NCBI GenBank assembly: GCA_016704485.1
Contig: JADJAA010000002.1
Coordinates: 186,001 to 250,000, forward strand
Direction: 5' to 3'
Origin: Flavobacteriales bacterium
GTDB lineage: Bacteria > Bacteroidota > Bacteroidia > Flavobacteriales_F > PHOS-HE28
Length of the DNA: 64,000 nt
Shown: in pieces, positions 1-8,963 of the stretch
Numbering within the stretch: position 1 is the first letter of the stretch
Layout of the letters: the number at the start of each line of letters is the position of its first letter
The notes under the pieces: generated by a model
Database searches by the model: none
Seen by the model: only the letters and a program-made list of their open reading frames with translations
Told to the model about the DNA's origin: nothing
Made by a program: the position numbers and the translations under genes

Positions 1-120
1 TTTCAACGGGTACGTACTGATCCAGGCCACGTCATTCGATTGAGCAAGGCAAATTCACGACCCCAATTACGCAATGGTCGAACGGTGCAAGAAGTGCGAT
101 CCACGTTATTCGCAAGGTGA
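1..120 (+). CDS. C-terminal end of an unidentified gene cut by the window edge
   Basis: Frame 1 is open from the first base for 39 codons and stops with TGA at 118-120, while the other two plus frames stop within about 45 bases. The peptide is Arg/Ser rich and not recognised. It would end three bases before the uvrA stop codon, a tight convergent arrangement. A short open stretch at an edge is weak evidence, so this is tentative. Confidence 0.35.
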   Translation, partial: FQRVRTDPGHVIRLSKANSRPQLRNGRTVQEVRSTLFAR

Positions 121-123
121 CCA

Positions 124-2982
124 TTAAGCCAATTCTTTCTCGAGATAAGGTGCGGTATGTCCGCGACCCATCATCACTACTTCCTCCGGCGTACCTCGTG
201 CTACAATTTGTCCACCACCTGCGCCACCTTCAGGACCCATGTCGATCAAGTGGTCCGCAATCTTGATGATGTCCATGTTGTGTTCGATCACGAGGACCGT
301 ATTCCCATGATCGACCAAGCGGTCCAGCACACGGATCAGTTGTTTCACATCATCGAAGTGCAAGCCGGTGGTCGGTTCATCGAGGATGTAGAATGTTCTA
401 CCGGTATCGCGTTTGCTGAGTTCCGTGGCGAGCTTTATACGCTGTGCTTCACCGCCACTGACAGTGGTACTGCTCTGTCCGAGCGTCACATATCCGAGGC
501 CTACATCCAACAGTGTTCTAAGCTTCATGCCGATCTGTGGAATGTCCTGGAACACTTCCAAGGCTTCTTCAACCGGCATAGCGAGTACATCCGCTATGCT
601 CTTTCCTTTGTACCGTACTTCCAATGTTTCACGGTCATAGCGCTTACCACGGCACGTTTCGCAGGGCACACTGACATCGGGTAGGAAGTTCATTTCGATT
701 AAGCGTACACCGGCGCCTTTGCATGTTTCGCATCGGCCGCCGACGGTATTGAAGCTGAAGCGACCAGCCTTGTATCCTCTGATCTTGGCACTGGGCAAAC
801 GCGCATACAATTCACGAATATGATCGAACAGACCTGTATACGTAGCGGGGTTGCTCCGTGGCGTGCGACCGATCGGACTCTGGTCCACTTCGATCACTTT
901 GTCGATGTGTTCCATTCCTTCGATCTTCTTGTATTCCAAAGGATGGTTGGTACTGCGATAAAAGTGTTTACTGAGAATAGGGTAGAGCGTATCACCTATC
1001 AGCGTGCTCTTTCCACTTCCGCTGACACCTGTAACGCAGATCAGTTTGCCAAGCGGAAGCTCCACATCAATATCCTTCAGGTTATTGCCATTCGCACCGC
1101 GTAGAATGATGCGTTCACCGTTCCCTTTACGTCGTTCCTTTGGCACCTCGATCCGCAATTCATTGCGTAAGTATTGGGCAGTTATACTATCACCCTTGGC
1201 CAGTGTGTGTGGATGACCTTCAGCCATGATCCGGCCACCGTGCTCGCCGGCGCCAGGGCCGATGTCGATGAGGTGATCGGAGCTCATCATCATTTCCTTG
1301 TCGTGTTCAACCACGATCACACTGTTACCTCCGTCCCTCAGATTACGTAACGATCCGATCAGCCGCTGATCATCGCGTTGGTGCAAGCCGATGCTTGGTT
1401 CATCCAGAATGTACAGCACACCTGTGAGCTGGCTGCCTATCTGTGTAGCAAGTCGAATGCGTTGCGCTTCACCTCCGGAAAGGGAGCGGGAGCTTCGGTC
1501 CAGCGTGAGGTAATCCAATCCCACATCCAATAAAAAACCACTGCGCGCAGTGATCTCTTTCACCGCTTCGCGCGCTATCAAGGCACTTTTCTCATCCAAG
1601 CGTTCGATCAGACCTTCCATGAAACCATGCAGGTCGGCAATGCTCATATTGGCCAGCTCTGAAATATTCTTATCCCCTAGGCGGAAGTACAACGACGTTT
1701 TCTTCAAACGCGTGCTTTCGCAGACCGGACAATCCACCATGTGCGTGAAGCTGGCTGCCCATTTCTGTGCACCTTTCGTACCCGTATCGCTTTGTTCCAG
1801 GATGAAAGGAATTATGCCCTCGAACTGCACATTCCGATCGCTGAGTCCAATGCTGCTCGTCACTTTCAGCGGTTCGTCCATGCCGTTCAACAAAGCGGTC
1901 AGCACGTTATCCTCCATCTCCTCAAGAGGTGTGTTGATGTCATGTCCGAAGGTCTTAATAACGGCTTCGATCTGCTTGAATATCCAACTGTTCTTATAAC
2001 TACCAAGGGGAGAGATCGCACCGCGCTTCACACTTTTGCTCCTGTCGGGAACGATCTTGTCCAATGCGACCTCGGTTACTTGGCCTAATCCGTTACACCG
2101 TGGGCATGCACCATAAGGTGAATTGAAACTGAAGAGATTTGGTTCGGGTTCCTCATAAGCAATGCCGCTGGTAGGGCACATCAGGTGACGGCTTAGATAG
2201 CGTGCTTCATTGGTGTGCACATACACCACCATAAGATTTCCCTTCCCGTACTTCAAAGCAGTGTTGCACGTTTCATTCAAGCGTTTTCGGTCGCTATCCT
2301 TGACCTTCAAGCAATCGATCACGAGTTCAATGTCGTGCACTTTGTATCTATCAAGGCGCGGACGGCTAGTGAGTTCGATCACCACTCCATCTACACGTGT
2401 GCGAAGAAAACCTTGGCGTAGGAATTGTTCGAAGAGTTCGCGGTAATGTCCTTTTCTACCACGTATCACGGGTGCAAGGATCAATACTTCCTTTCCGGAA
2501 TGCTCCGCACTGATGAGGTCCGTTATCTGCTTATCAGTGTAACGTACCATTGGTTCTCCGGTCTCATAGCTGTATGCAATGGCAACACGTGCAAAGAGTA
2601 AACGGAGGAGGTCGTAGATCTCTGTTATGGTCCCCACTGTACTACGCGGGTTGCGACTGATCGTTTTCTGTTCGATCGCGATCACCGGGCTCAGACCTGT
2701 TATCAGATCAACATCGGGTCGCTCAATGCCACCGAGGAATTGTCGTGCATAAGCATTGAACGTTTCAATATAGCGACGCTGACCTTCGGCGTGAATGGTA
2801 TCGAATGCCAACGAACTTTTACCACTTCCACTAAGACCTGTTATCACAACGAGCTTATCGCGTGGAATGCGCACATCGATGTTCTTGAGATTGTGGACGC
2901 GTGCACCGAGAACTTCAATGAATTCGTCTTGTGCTTCGGTAAGGTCAGGAGCGCTCGGCTCGATCAACGGGATGTTCTTCAA
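124..2982 (-). CDS. uvrA: UvrABC excinuclease subunit A
   Basis: DNA damage-recognition ATPase of nucleotide excision repair; it loads UvrB at lesions. The 952 residues match the family length. Two ABC modules are visible: Walker A GLSGSGKS at about residue 49 and GVSGSGKST in the second half, with signatures SLSGGEAQR and TVSGGEAQR and Walker B ILDEPSIGLH and ILDEPTTGLH. The second zinc module is intact (CETCKG ... CETCRG). The first reads CPTSG ... CPRCNG, so one Cys of the usual four is Ser; this is seen directly and may reflect a UvrA subtype. A box TAACTTCG at 3008-3015 (minus strand), which shares its TAA with the upstream gene's stop, may be its promoter. Confidence 0.97.
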   Translation of the reverse strand: MKNIPLIEPSAPDLTEAQDEFIEVLGARVHNLKNIDVRIPRDKLVVITGLSGSGKSSLAFDTIHAEGQRRYIETFNAYARQFLGGIERPDVDLITGLSPVIAIEQKTISRNPRSTVGTITEIYDLLRLLFARVAIAYSYETGEPMVRYTDKQITDLISAEHSGKEVLILAPVIRGRKGHYRELFEQFLRQGFLRTRVDGVVIELTSRPRLDRYKVHDIELVIDCLKVKDSDRKRLNETCNTALKYGKGNLMVVYVHTNEARYLSRHLMCPTSGIAYEEPEPNLFSFNSPYGACPRCNGLGQVTEVALDKIVPDRSKSVKRGAISPLGSYKNSWIFKQIEAVIKTFGHDINTPLEEMEDNVLTALLNGMDEPLKVTSSIGLSDRNVQFEGIIPFILEQSDTGTKGAQKWAASFTHMVDCPVCESTRLKKTSLYFRLGDKNISELANMSIADLHGFMEGLIERLDEKSALIAREAVKEITARSGFLLDVGLDYLTLDRSSRSLSGGEAQRIRLATQIGSQLTGVLYILDEPSIGLHQRDDQRLIGSLRNLRDGGNSVIVVEHDKEMMMSSDHLIDIGPGAGEHGGRIMAEGHPHTLAKGDSITAQYLRNELRIEVPKERRKGNGERIILRGANGNNLKDIDVELPLGKLICVTGVSGSGKSTLIGDTLYPILSKHFYRSTNHPLEYKKIEGMEHIDKVIEVDQSPIGRTPRSNPATYTGLFDHIRELYARLPSAKIRGYKAGRFSFNTVGGRCETCKGAGVRLIEMNFLPDVSVPCETCRGKRYDRETLEVRYKGKSIADVLAMPVEEALEVFQDIPQIGMKLRTLLDVGLGYVTLGQSSTTVSGGEAQRIKLATELSKRDTGRTFYILDEPTTGLHFDDVKQLIRVLDRLVDHGNTVLVIEHNMDIIKIADHLIDMGPEGGAGGGQIVARGTPEEVVMMGRGHTAPYLEKELA

Positions 2983-3012
2983 AACGAGAATTACAACTGG
3001 GGAAGCGCGAAG

Positions 3013-3978
3013 TTACTCCGCTCCGCCTTCATCGAACCCTTTGCCGGGAAGAAGCACTTTGTATGCCTTGCCGTTCTGATTCGCTAAGCGGGAGTCACGC
3101 AGCCAAGGATTCAGCAGTTTCAAAGTGCGGTAGTCCGTTTCGTTGTCGATGGCGAATTGAGCTAGGTCATCCACTGCTCCATTGATCTCCAGTACACGTG
3201 TCCTGTAAGGCTGGTAAAGGTCTTTTGCGCGTAAATGGAAGCCGTAACGCTCAGGATCCTGCAACACTTCTTTCATCGCTAGCATCCGGAACACGTACCG
3301 CGAGGTCTCGTCATTCAACTGCAGATTGAAATAACTGTCTTGTTTTTGACGGCCCAATTGTTTGTCGACACCACCTACTCCTAGGTTGTACGATGCAGCC
3401 GCCAACGCCCAGTTCCCATAGCGTTTGTATGAGGCTTTCAGATATTTACAAGCGGCAATGGTGCTTTTCTCCATGTCGTAACGTTCATCCACCTCGCCAC
3501 TGATCTCCAGACCGTACAATGTACCGGTCTCTTTCATGAACTGCCAATAACCAGTTGCTCCTGCAGGTGATACTACGTTGGCCAATCCGCTTTCGATCAC
3601 GGAGAGGTACTTCATGTCCTCAGGAACACCTTCGCGCTTCAGGATCTCTTCGATCAACGGGAACCACCGGTTCGCTCGTTTATGGGCGATCAATGTGCTG
3701 CTCTGCCAATACGTATTGATCAATAGTTCTCTATCCAATCGTTCACGTACATCAAGCCGTTCCATTGGAACTTTTTCGCCACAGAATTCGAGTTGATCGG
3801 GAATGGTCAGGGAGAACACCTTGTAGTTATCATTGAATAGCCGTTGGTGCTCCAGGTCGCTATCTGACACAGTGGTGGAAAAAGTAAGCCAGTGTATGCA
3901 AAGACCTCCGCCCAACAATACCAAGGTGATCAGGGTCACGCGAGCAAGATGAGTTAATGTTCCAGTAGCTGATCGCAT
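3013..3978 (-). CDS. Membrane-anchored lytic transglycosylase (MltD-like, SLT domain)
   Basis: Predicted to cleave peptidoglycan glycan strands in the periplasm. An N-terminal hydrophobic segment (about residues 10-30) serves as signal or anchor. The SLT domain lies at about 100-230, with catalytic Glu in LSVIESGLAN and the family stretch GATGYWQFM followed by AAASYNLGVGG. The C-terminal tail (YRTLKLLNPWL ... YKVLLPG) resembles the linker or LysM-like end of MltD proteins, but no full LysM repeat is present. It is 30 bases upstream of uvrA and 5 bases downstream of the glycosyltransferase gene, at the end of the polysaccharide run. The class call is firm; assignment to MltD is by resemblance. 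Confidence 0.85.
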   Translation of the reverse strand: MRSATGTLTHLARVTLITLVLLGGGLCIHWLTFSTTVSDSDLEHQRLFNDNYKVFSLTIPDQLEFCGEKVPMERLDVRERLDRELLINTYWQSSTLIAHKRANRWFPLIEEILKREGVPEDMKYLSVIESGLANVVSPAGATGYWQFMKETGTLYGLEISGEVDERYDMEKSTIAACKYLKASYKRYGNWALAAASYNLGVGGVDKQLGRQKQDSYFNLQLNDETSRYVFRMLAMKEVLQDPERYGFHLRAKDLYQPYRTRVLEINGAVDDLAQFAIDNETDYRTLKLLNPWLRDSRLANQNGKAYKVLLPGKGFDEGGAE

Positions 3979-3983
3979 GGGTA

Positions 3984-5063
3984 TTATGCTGGCCGGGTTC
4001 TTTTCGTAAGAATGAAGAAGGGGACGAAAACGGCCAGTGCGTAAAGAACGAATAGTCCGGTATACAAATTTTCCCAGACCGGAATAAATTTGAACATGAC
4101 CAGGATAAGAAACCCGTTCAGCATGGAGATGCCAATGAACGTAAAGGCCACTTTGGCATCGCTCAACCCAGCATAGCTCAAGTGATGTGTCGTGTGATCA
4201 CGTCCGCCAACGAATGGGGAAGTACCCTTCGCCAATCTGTTGAATGAAACAATAGTGGTATCCACAATGGGTAAGAGGAAAGCGATCAAGGGTGCTATCA
4301 GTTGACGAGCCGGTTCCCATTCACCTTCTGAAGAAACTGCGTTCCAGAAAAATCGGATCCCGACAAATGCGAGAAAAACACCGAGCAATTGACTTCCGGT
4401 GTCTCCCATGAACATCCTTGATGGGTTCCAATTGAAGTAGAGAAATCCGCAGAGTGATGCCATCAGACCGATCATCAGGACCATATAGACGGGTTCCAAT
4501 GGTCCAATTACGAGTTGCACGATCAGTCCAGCGACCAGTATGCCGATGCTGACCACAGTGGTTATTCCATCCATATTGTCCAGCATGTTGATGGAGTTCA
4601 TCATGCCAACCACCCAGATCAATGTCAGTGCGATATTGAACCATCGTGTTTCGAATACGTCGATGCATGTACCTGAAGCGATCAGGATCACACCACAGCA
4701 AAGTTGTGCGACCAATTTCAGAAGCGGGTTCGTGTTGTACGCATCATCCGCGAGGCCCATAATGAAACCCAAAGAAGTAGCGGCAAGAAGACCGAGCAGA
4801 TCGGGCCTCAATGCAGTGAGGGTCATTTCGGGGAAAAGAACACCGTGCAATGTAAAGCTCACAAGGAACAAGATGAAGAAGCCGATACCCCCGAAGGCCG
4901 GTTTCGCACTTGCGCTCCATCGTTCCATGGCTTGGTTCTGCTCGCGGATCCCCAGATTGCGTGCGAAGCGCATAAAGACCGAGTTGATCATAAGGCTGAA
5001 TACCAAAGCCGCGAAGAAGAGGCCGGTGTAGATCAGGAATTGTTGTGTGGGGCTGTACATCAT
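3984..5063 (-). CDS. Undecaprenyl-phosphate sugar-1-phosphate transferase (MraY/WecA/TagO family)
   Basis: Polytopic inner-membrane enzyme of 359 residues with about ten hydrophobic segments. It would start a surface polysaccharide or O-antigen repeat by moving a HexNAc-1-phosphate from UDP-sugar to undecaprenyl phosphate. Family motifs are visible: the metal-binding region GLADDAYN, the NMLDNMDGI motif, FMGDTGSQ and the His-rich loop RDHTTHHL near the C-terminus. It lies among rfbC, wzc and wza homologues, which supports a role in exopolysaccharide initiation rather than peptidoglycan (MraY). The sugar substrate cannot be read from the sequence. Confidence 0.9.
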   Translation of the reverse strand: MMYSPTQQFLIYTGLFFAALVFSLMINSVFMRFARNLGIREQNQAMERWSASAKPAFGGIGFFILFLVSFTLHGVLFPEMTLTALRPDLLGLLAATSLGFIMGLADDAYNTNPLLKLVAQLCCGVILIASGTCIDVFETRWFNIALTLIWVVGMMNSINMLDNMDGITTVVSIGILVAGLIVQLVIGPLEPVYMVLMIGLMASLCGFLYFNWNPSRMFMGDTGSQLLGVFLAFVGIRFFWNAVSSEGEWEPARQLIAPLIAFLLPIVDTTIVSFNRLAKGTSPFVGGRDHTTHHLSYAGLSDAKVAFTFIGISMLNGFLILVMFKFIPVWENLYTGLFVLYALAVFVPFFILTKRTRPA

Positions 5064-5075
5064 TGCACTGCGTTG

Positions 5076-5618
5076 TTACCCCCAGTTGCCTTTGAACGGC
5101 GTTCCAACTGCATCCTTTTCGCTGATGATAGGATCTGTTACGTCCCAATCTATTGCAAGGTCAGTATCATTCCATTGGATGGTTCTTTCCGCGGCTTTAT
5201 TGTACTGAGCCGAACACTTATATGCGAATACGGTATTATTCTCCAATGCAACGAAGCCATGTGCGAATCCAGGAGGTATCCAGAACATCCGTTTGCTCAT
5301 ACTATCCAATCGGATATTCACATGTTGCCCATAAGTTGTGCTGTTCTTCCTGATATCCACCGCTACATCGAGCACAGCGCCTTGCACCACCCGCACCAGT
5401 TTACCTTGCGCATGGGGCTCTGCTTGGAAGTGCAATCCTCGAAGTACGTTTTTTTTCGAAAGGCTTTCGTTGTCCTGCACGAAATCCACTTCCAGACCTG
5501 TAGCCTCCTTGAATGCCACGATATTGAACGTTTCAAGGAAATGACCACGCGGATCGCTGAAGATCCTGGGCGTTAAGAGCAGAAGCCCATCCAGTGCAGT
5601 TCTTTGTACATCCCACAT
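5076..5618 (-). CDS. rfbC: dTDP-4-dehydrorhamnose 3,5-epimerase
   Basis: Third enzyme of dTDP-L-rhamnose synthesis: epimerises dTDP-4-keto-6-deoxyglucose. The 180-residue cupin protein has the family features: N-terminal DGLLLLTPRIFSDPRGHFLE, the catalytic His in VLRGLHFQ, the DVAVDIRKNS strand and the IPPGFAHGF motif. The start overlaps the wzc stop by one base (5618), so it belongs to the same transcription unit. No rfbA, B or D is in the window; they must lie elsewhere if rhamnose is made. Confidence 0.95.
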   Translation of the reverse strand: MWDVQRTALDGLLLLTPRIFSDPRGHFLETFNIVAFKEATGLEVDFVQDNESLSKKNVLRGLHFQAEPHAQGKLVRVVQGAVLDVAVDIRKNSTTYGQHVNIRLDSMSKRMFWIPPGFAHGFVALENNTVFAYKCSAQYNKAAERTIQWNDTDLAIDWDVTDPIISEKDAVGTPFKGNWG

Positions 5619-8077
5619 TATCGTCCGAGGAGCCAGTTCAAGAAACCTTTTTGTTGGGAGGTGCTTTTCTCTTCGTAGTAACCGCCGCCATACCCTTGGC
5701 CAGTTCCATAGCCGTACCCGTAGCCGTACCCATAGCCGTAGTTGTAACCGTATTTGTTACGATCAATATCCACACCGTTCAATATGGTGCTCAATCGCTT
5801 GATGTTGTTCTCATTGATCAATCGGTCCACGTTCTGAACGAATTGTTTCTTGCTGTAATCCGAACGGAAAATGTAGATCGGGTACTCCGCTCGTTGGATC
5901 ATTGGTATGCCATCAGTGACCAGCCCTACAGGCGGATTGTCTATCAGTATAACGTCATAGGTTTCTTTCAACGTCTCTAACAACTCGTCCATTCGTGGGC
6001 TGATAATAAGTTCCGAAGGATTCGGTGGGATCGGTCCAGCGGTTATGAAGTCAAGACCCTCCAAAGAACTGTGCTGGATGCAGTTCTCCAGATCATCCTT
6101 TCCGATAAGCAAGGTGCTCATACCTTTGATATTCTCGACACCAAATCCGAGGTGGATCTTGGGTTTTCGCATATCGAGATCGAGAATGATCACACGCTTT
6201 CCACCAAATGAAATTATACCAGCAAGGTTTATGGCCACGAATGTTTTTCCCTCACCGGAGATCGTACTTGTAATGGCTATTATCTTAGGCCCCGGTGTGT
6301 TGTCAACGAATTGAAGATTTGTACGAACACTTCGGAATGACTCCGCAATAAGTGATTTGGGATTCTTATCAATGAGCAATTGGCTAATGGGTATTTCCTT
6401 TTTGTACTTCGGGATCATACCAAGTATTCCTATGCTGGCGTTGGAGAGTTTGGCAATATCGTGAAGGGTCGTAATGTTATCATGGAGGATATAGCGGACG
6501 AGCACAATGAGAAAGCTCAGGATCAGTCCGGTGGCCAGGTATGAGGTAAAGATCACGTTACGTTTAGGGCTTACCGGATCATTGGCAAGGTTAGCGTTCT
6601 CAAGGATCCTGTTCTCCGCAACGAAGCCGGCCTTACTTATTCGATACTCGACTTCTTTCTCCAGCAATTGAGTGTAATACTTCTCGTTGATGTTGAAGAT
6701 CCTTTCCACGCTCGCATATTCCAATTCTTTTTCGGGAAGCGAGAGGAATTCACTCTCGAAATGGCGAAGGTGTTGATCCAGCTCTTGCATACGGTCCACT
6801 GCCCGCGATCGGATCGTAGTGATCGTCTCAATGACTACACGTTTTTGAACCTCGATCTGGTGTTCAAGGCTCATGACGCTCAAGTTCTGATCGGTGGCTT
6901 CCAGATACATGGCCGTTCGTCCATTCAATAACTTTTGCATGTCGTCGATCAGCCCTTTCAGCGAGCCTTCGTACTGTGTACCGATCAATAGCGGAACAAG
7001 GTCGTACGCATTGATCTCCGGCATAGGTTTATCAGTTGCGATCTTGATCTGTTCCAAAAGCGCAATGTCCATGGAAAGGTTGGCCATTTCATCCTCGTAT
7101 GCCCGTCTGCGTTCCAGGTATATGGGCGTTAATTGCTCAACGTTCGCCACATTGTTCTTCATTTTGAAATCCTGAAGTCTGGATTCGGATTGGCTTAGTT
7201 CATTGAATACTGTATCCTTTTGGCTACTGATGAATTGGATAATGTTCTCAGCACTTTCACTCTGGCGCTCAACATCATATATGATGAAGGCCTCTACCAT
7301 GGCTTGTACCAGGTCCCTTGCTAGGATCCGGTTCTCGTCCCTGCAAGAGACAACGACCGTTTTTGCATTTGCATCCGCGATCTGCACTTGAACGGAGGCA
7401 ACAAATCTGGAGATCAATGATCCTGTGGAATTGATCCGCATGAAAAGCGCTGATCGGATATCACCATCATCTGCATAATCAGGGTCAGATAGTCTAATGA
7501 TGCAACTGAAATGTGGCGTTCGGACGATCTGTTGCCTTGCAACATCGAAATTGAAGGTTTCCTCACCGATCGAGTAGCTCAGAAGGATCCGATCCGTATT
7601 GGCAAAATTCAGGAAGATCGGTATATCACGGATCTTTTCGTTCAGCACGGTCAGCTGCTCAACCTTAAAGAACGAACGGGTGTAGAACTCCTCAGTAAGG
7701 ATCTGGCCGCGATTGAAGTAGCTGACTTCCATCGGCATTTTCTTGATCACCCTGGCCATGAAGAAAGCTGAACGCATCAGTTCCACGTCGGCCAACAGAT
7801 TATTGTCCTCTCCGAAGGTGGACATTTCAAGAACTTGCTTTGCGGTATTGCTCGCCCGAAGCTGAACAATAGCCTTGGATTCATAGATCGGAGCAGTATA
7901 TCGTAGGTAGACGAGTGCTGCGGCCAACGCTGTTAGCACACATAAAAAGATCCAAAGCAGACTGCGGCGAACAATGAAAAGGAACAACCCCAGCTCGAAC
8001 TCATTGCTGAAATTCGTGATGCGCTCCTTGTAGCTCTCAATGTTGAGATTACGTTGGCTGGAATCGTCGGCTAACAT
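5618..8077 (-). CDS. Polysaccharide co-polymerase / tyrosine autokinase (Wzc type)
   Basis: Inner-membrane protein controlling chain length and export of exopolysaccharide. The 819 residues contain an N-terminal transmembrane segment (about 40-60), a long periplasmic Wzz-like region with coiled-coil stretches, a second transmembrane segment (about 525-545) and a cytoplasmic BY-kinase domain. The kinase shows Walker A ISGEGKTFVAINLA, Walker A' IILDLDMRKPK and Walker B VILIDNPPVG. The C-terminal tail carries a run of alternating Gly-Tyr pairs, the expected autophosphorylation cluster. It lies directly downstream of the Wza homologue and overlaps rfbC by one base, which supports joint function. 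Confidence 0.93.
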   Translation of the reverse strand: MLADDSSQRNLNIESYKERITNFSNEFELGLFLFIVRRSLLWIFLCVLTALAAALVYLRYTAPIYESKAIVQLRASNTAKQVLEMSTFGEDNNLLADVELMRSAFFMARVIKKMPMEVSYFNRGQILTEEFYTRSFFKVEQLTVLNEKIRDIPIFLNFANTDRILLSYSIGEETFNFDVARQQIVRTPHFSCIIRLSDPDYADDGDIRSALFMRINSTGSLISRFVASVQVQIADANAKTVVVSCRDENRILARDLVQAMVEAFIIYDVERQSESAENIIQFISSQKDTVFNELSQSESRLQDFKMKNNVANVEQLTPIYLERRRAYEDEMANLSMDIALLEQIKIATDKPMPEINAYDLVPLLIGTQYEGSLKGLIDDMQKLLNGRTAMYLEATDQNLSVMSLEHQIEVQKRVVIETITTIRSRAVDRMQELDQHLRHFESEFLSLPEKELEYASVERIFNINEKYYTQLLEKEVEYRISKAGFVAENRILENANLANDPVSPKRNVIFTSYLATGLILSFLIVLVRYILHDNITTLHDIAKLSNASIGILGMIPKYKKEIPISQLLIDKNPKSLIAESFRSVRTNLQFVDNTPGPKIIAITSTISGEGKTFVAINLAGIISFGGKRVIILDLDMRKPKIHLGFGVENIKGMSTLLIGKDDLENCIQHSSLEGLDFITAGPIPPNPSELIISPRMDELLETLKETYDVILIDNPPVGLVTDGIPMIQRAEYPIYIFRSDYSKKQFVQNVDRLINENNIKRLSTILNGVDIDRNKYGYNYGYGYGYGYGYGTGQGYGGGYYEEKSTSQQKGFLNWLLGR

Positions 8078-8087
8078 GCGCTCAGCC

Positions 8088-8867
8088 TTATTTGAATCCT
8101 CTAACGATGCCGATCACAAGAACTATGCTTGTAAGAAGCGTGATTATGGGAGTAAGGTCAGATAGTGCTTCTCGTGCTAATTCAGGGGTCGGTTGCACAT
8201 AAACAACGTCATCCCCCTGCATTACGATATCAGCATATTTGAGACCCTCGATAGTGGACATGTCGAAGGAATAGACATCACGGCCACCTCCATCTTTCTG
8301 CAATCGGAAGAGTTTTACTTTACGTGCATCTCCTCGTTTGTTTAATCCACCGGCCTGGCCAAGGACCTCGAGCAATGTGGTGTTATTATTATCCAAGCTT
8401 ACTATCCGGGCATCTCCACCACCGCCTGGGAATACCACGACACGTCTGTTCACCACAATTAACTGCACGAAGGGCTTTTTGTAATAGACCTTGAAAAGGT
8501 CCTCGAGCATGGATTCCGCCTCACGAGGTGATAGACCATTGACCTTTGTAATGCCTATAAGTGGAAATTTAGCATTCCCATTCTCATCAACATTGTAGTT
8601 GAATTGGATCTTGGATAGGATCTGCGCATCCCGCGACGCACCCTCAGAGACCAGGTCGATTATCTTGAATCCGTCGTTGGCGAACAAGCGGAACTGAAGA
8701 ATATCATTGGGTTGGATCTTTAGAGGTGCTTTGGCAGAATCAGCGAATGCGTCATACACCTGATCGGTGGATGTCTTGAACATGATATCGCGGTTGATCG
8801 TGCAACCAGAAAGCAACGCTAATAGCGCGAGCGCAGTTAGCCAGTGGGTTCGTATGGACCGGGTCAT
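8088..8867 (-). CDS. Polysaccharide export outer-membrane lipoprotein (Wza type)
   Basis: Forms the export channel for exopolysaccharide with the Wzc homologue downstream (11 bases away). I chose the ATG at 8867 over the longer frame starting at 8954, because it gives a lipoprotein signal peptide with lipobox LLSGCTIN directly at the N-terminus. Residues about 55-150 form the poly_export domain (KIQPNDILQFRLF ... DENGNAKFPLIG), followed by SLBB-type beta-grasp segments (VFPGGGGDARIV ... LLEVLGQAGGL) and a hydrophobic C-terminal helix (LTSIVLVIGIVRGF) that fits the membrane-spanning helix of Wza. Confidence 0.9.
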   Translation of the reverse strand: MTRSIRTHWLTALALLALLSGCTINRDIMFKTSTDQVYDAFADSAKAPLKIQPNDILQFRLFANDGFKIIDLVSEGASRDAQILSKIQFNYNVDENGNAKFPLIGITKVNGLSPREAESMLEDLFKVYYKKPFVQLIVVNRRVVVFPGGGGDARIVSLDNNNTTLLEVLGQAGGLNKRGDARKVKLFRLQKDGGGRDVYSFDMSTIEGLKYADIVMQGDDVVYVQPTPELAREALSDLTPIITLLTSIVLVIGIVRGFK

Positions 8868-8963
8868 AGGTGGGCAAAAGTAACCAACCCTAGTGGCTGG
8901 ATCAAATAGGGATGAATGAAGAATGAACAAGAGGCAACGGAAAGGTGATCCCAACGTTAATAC

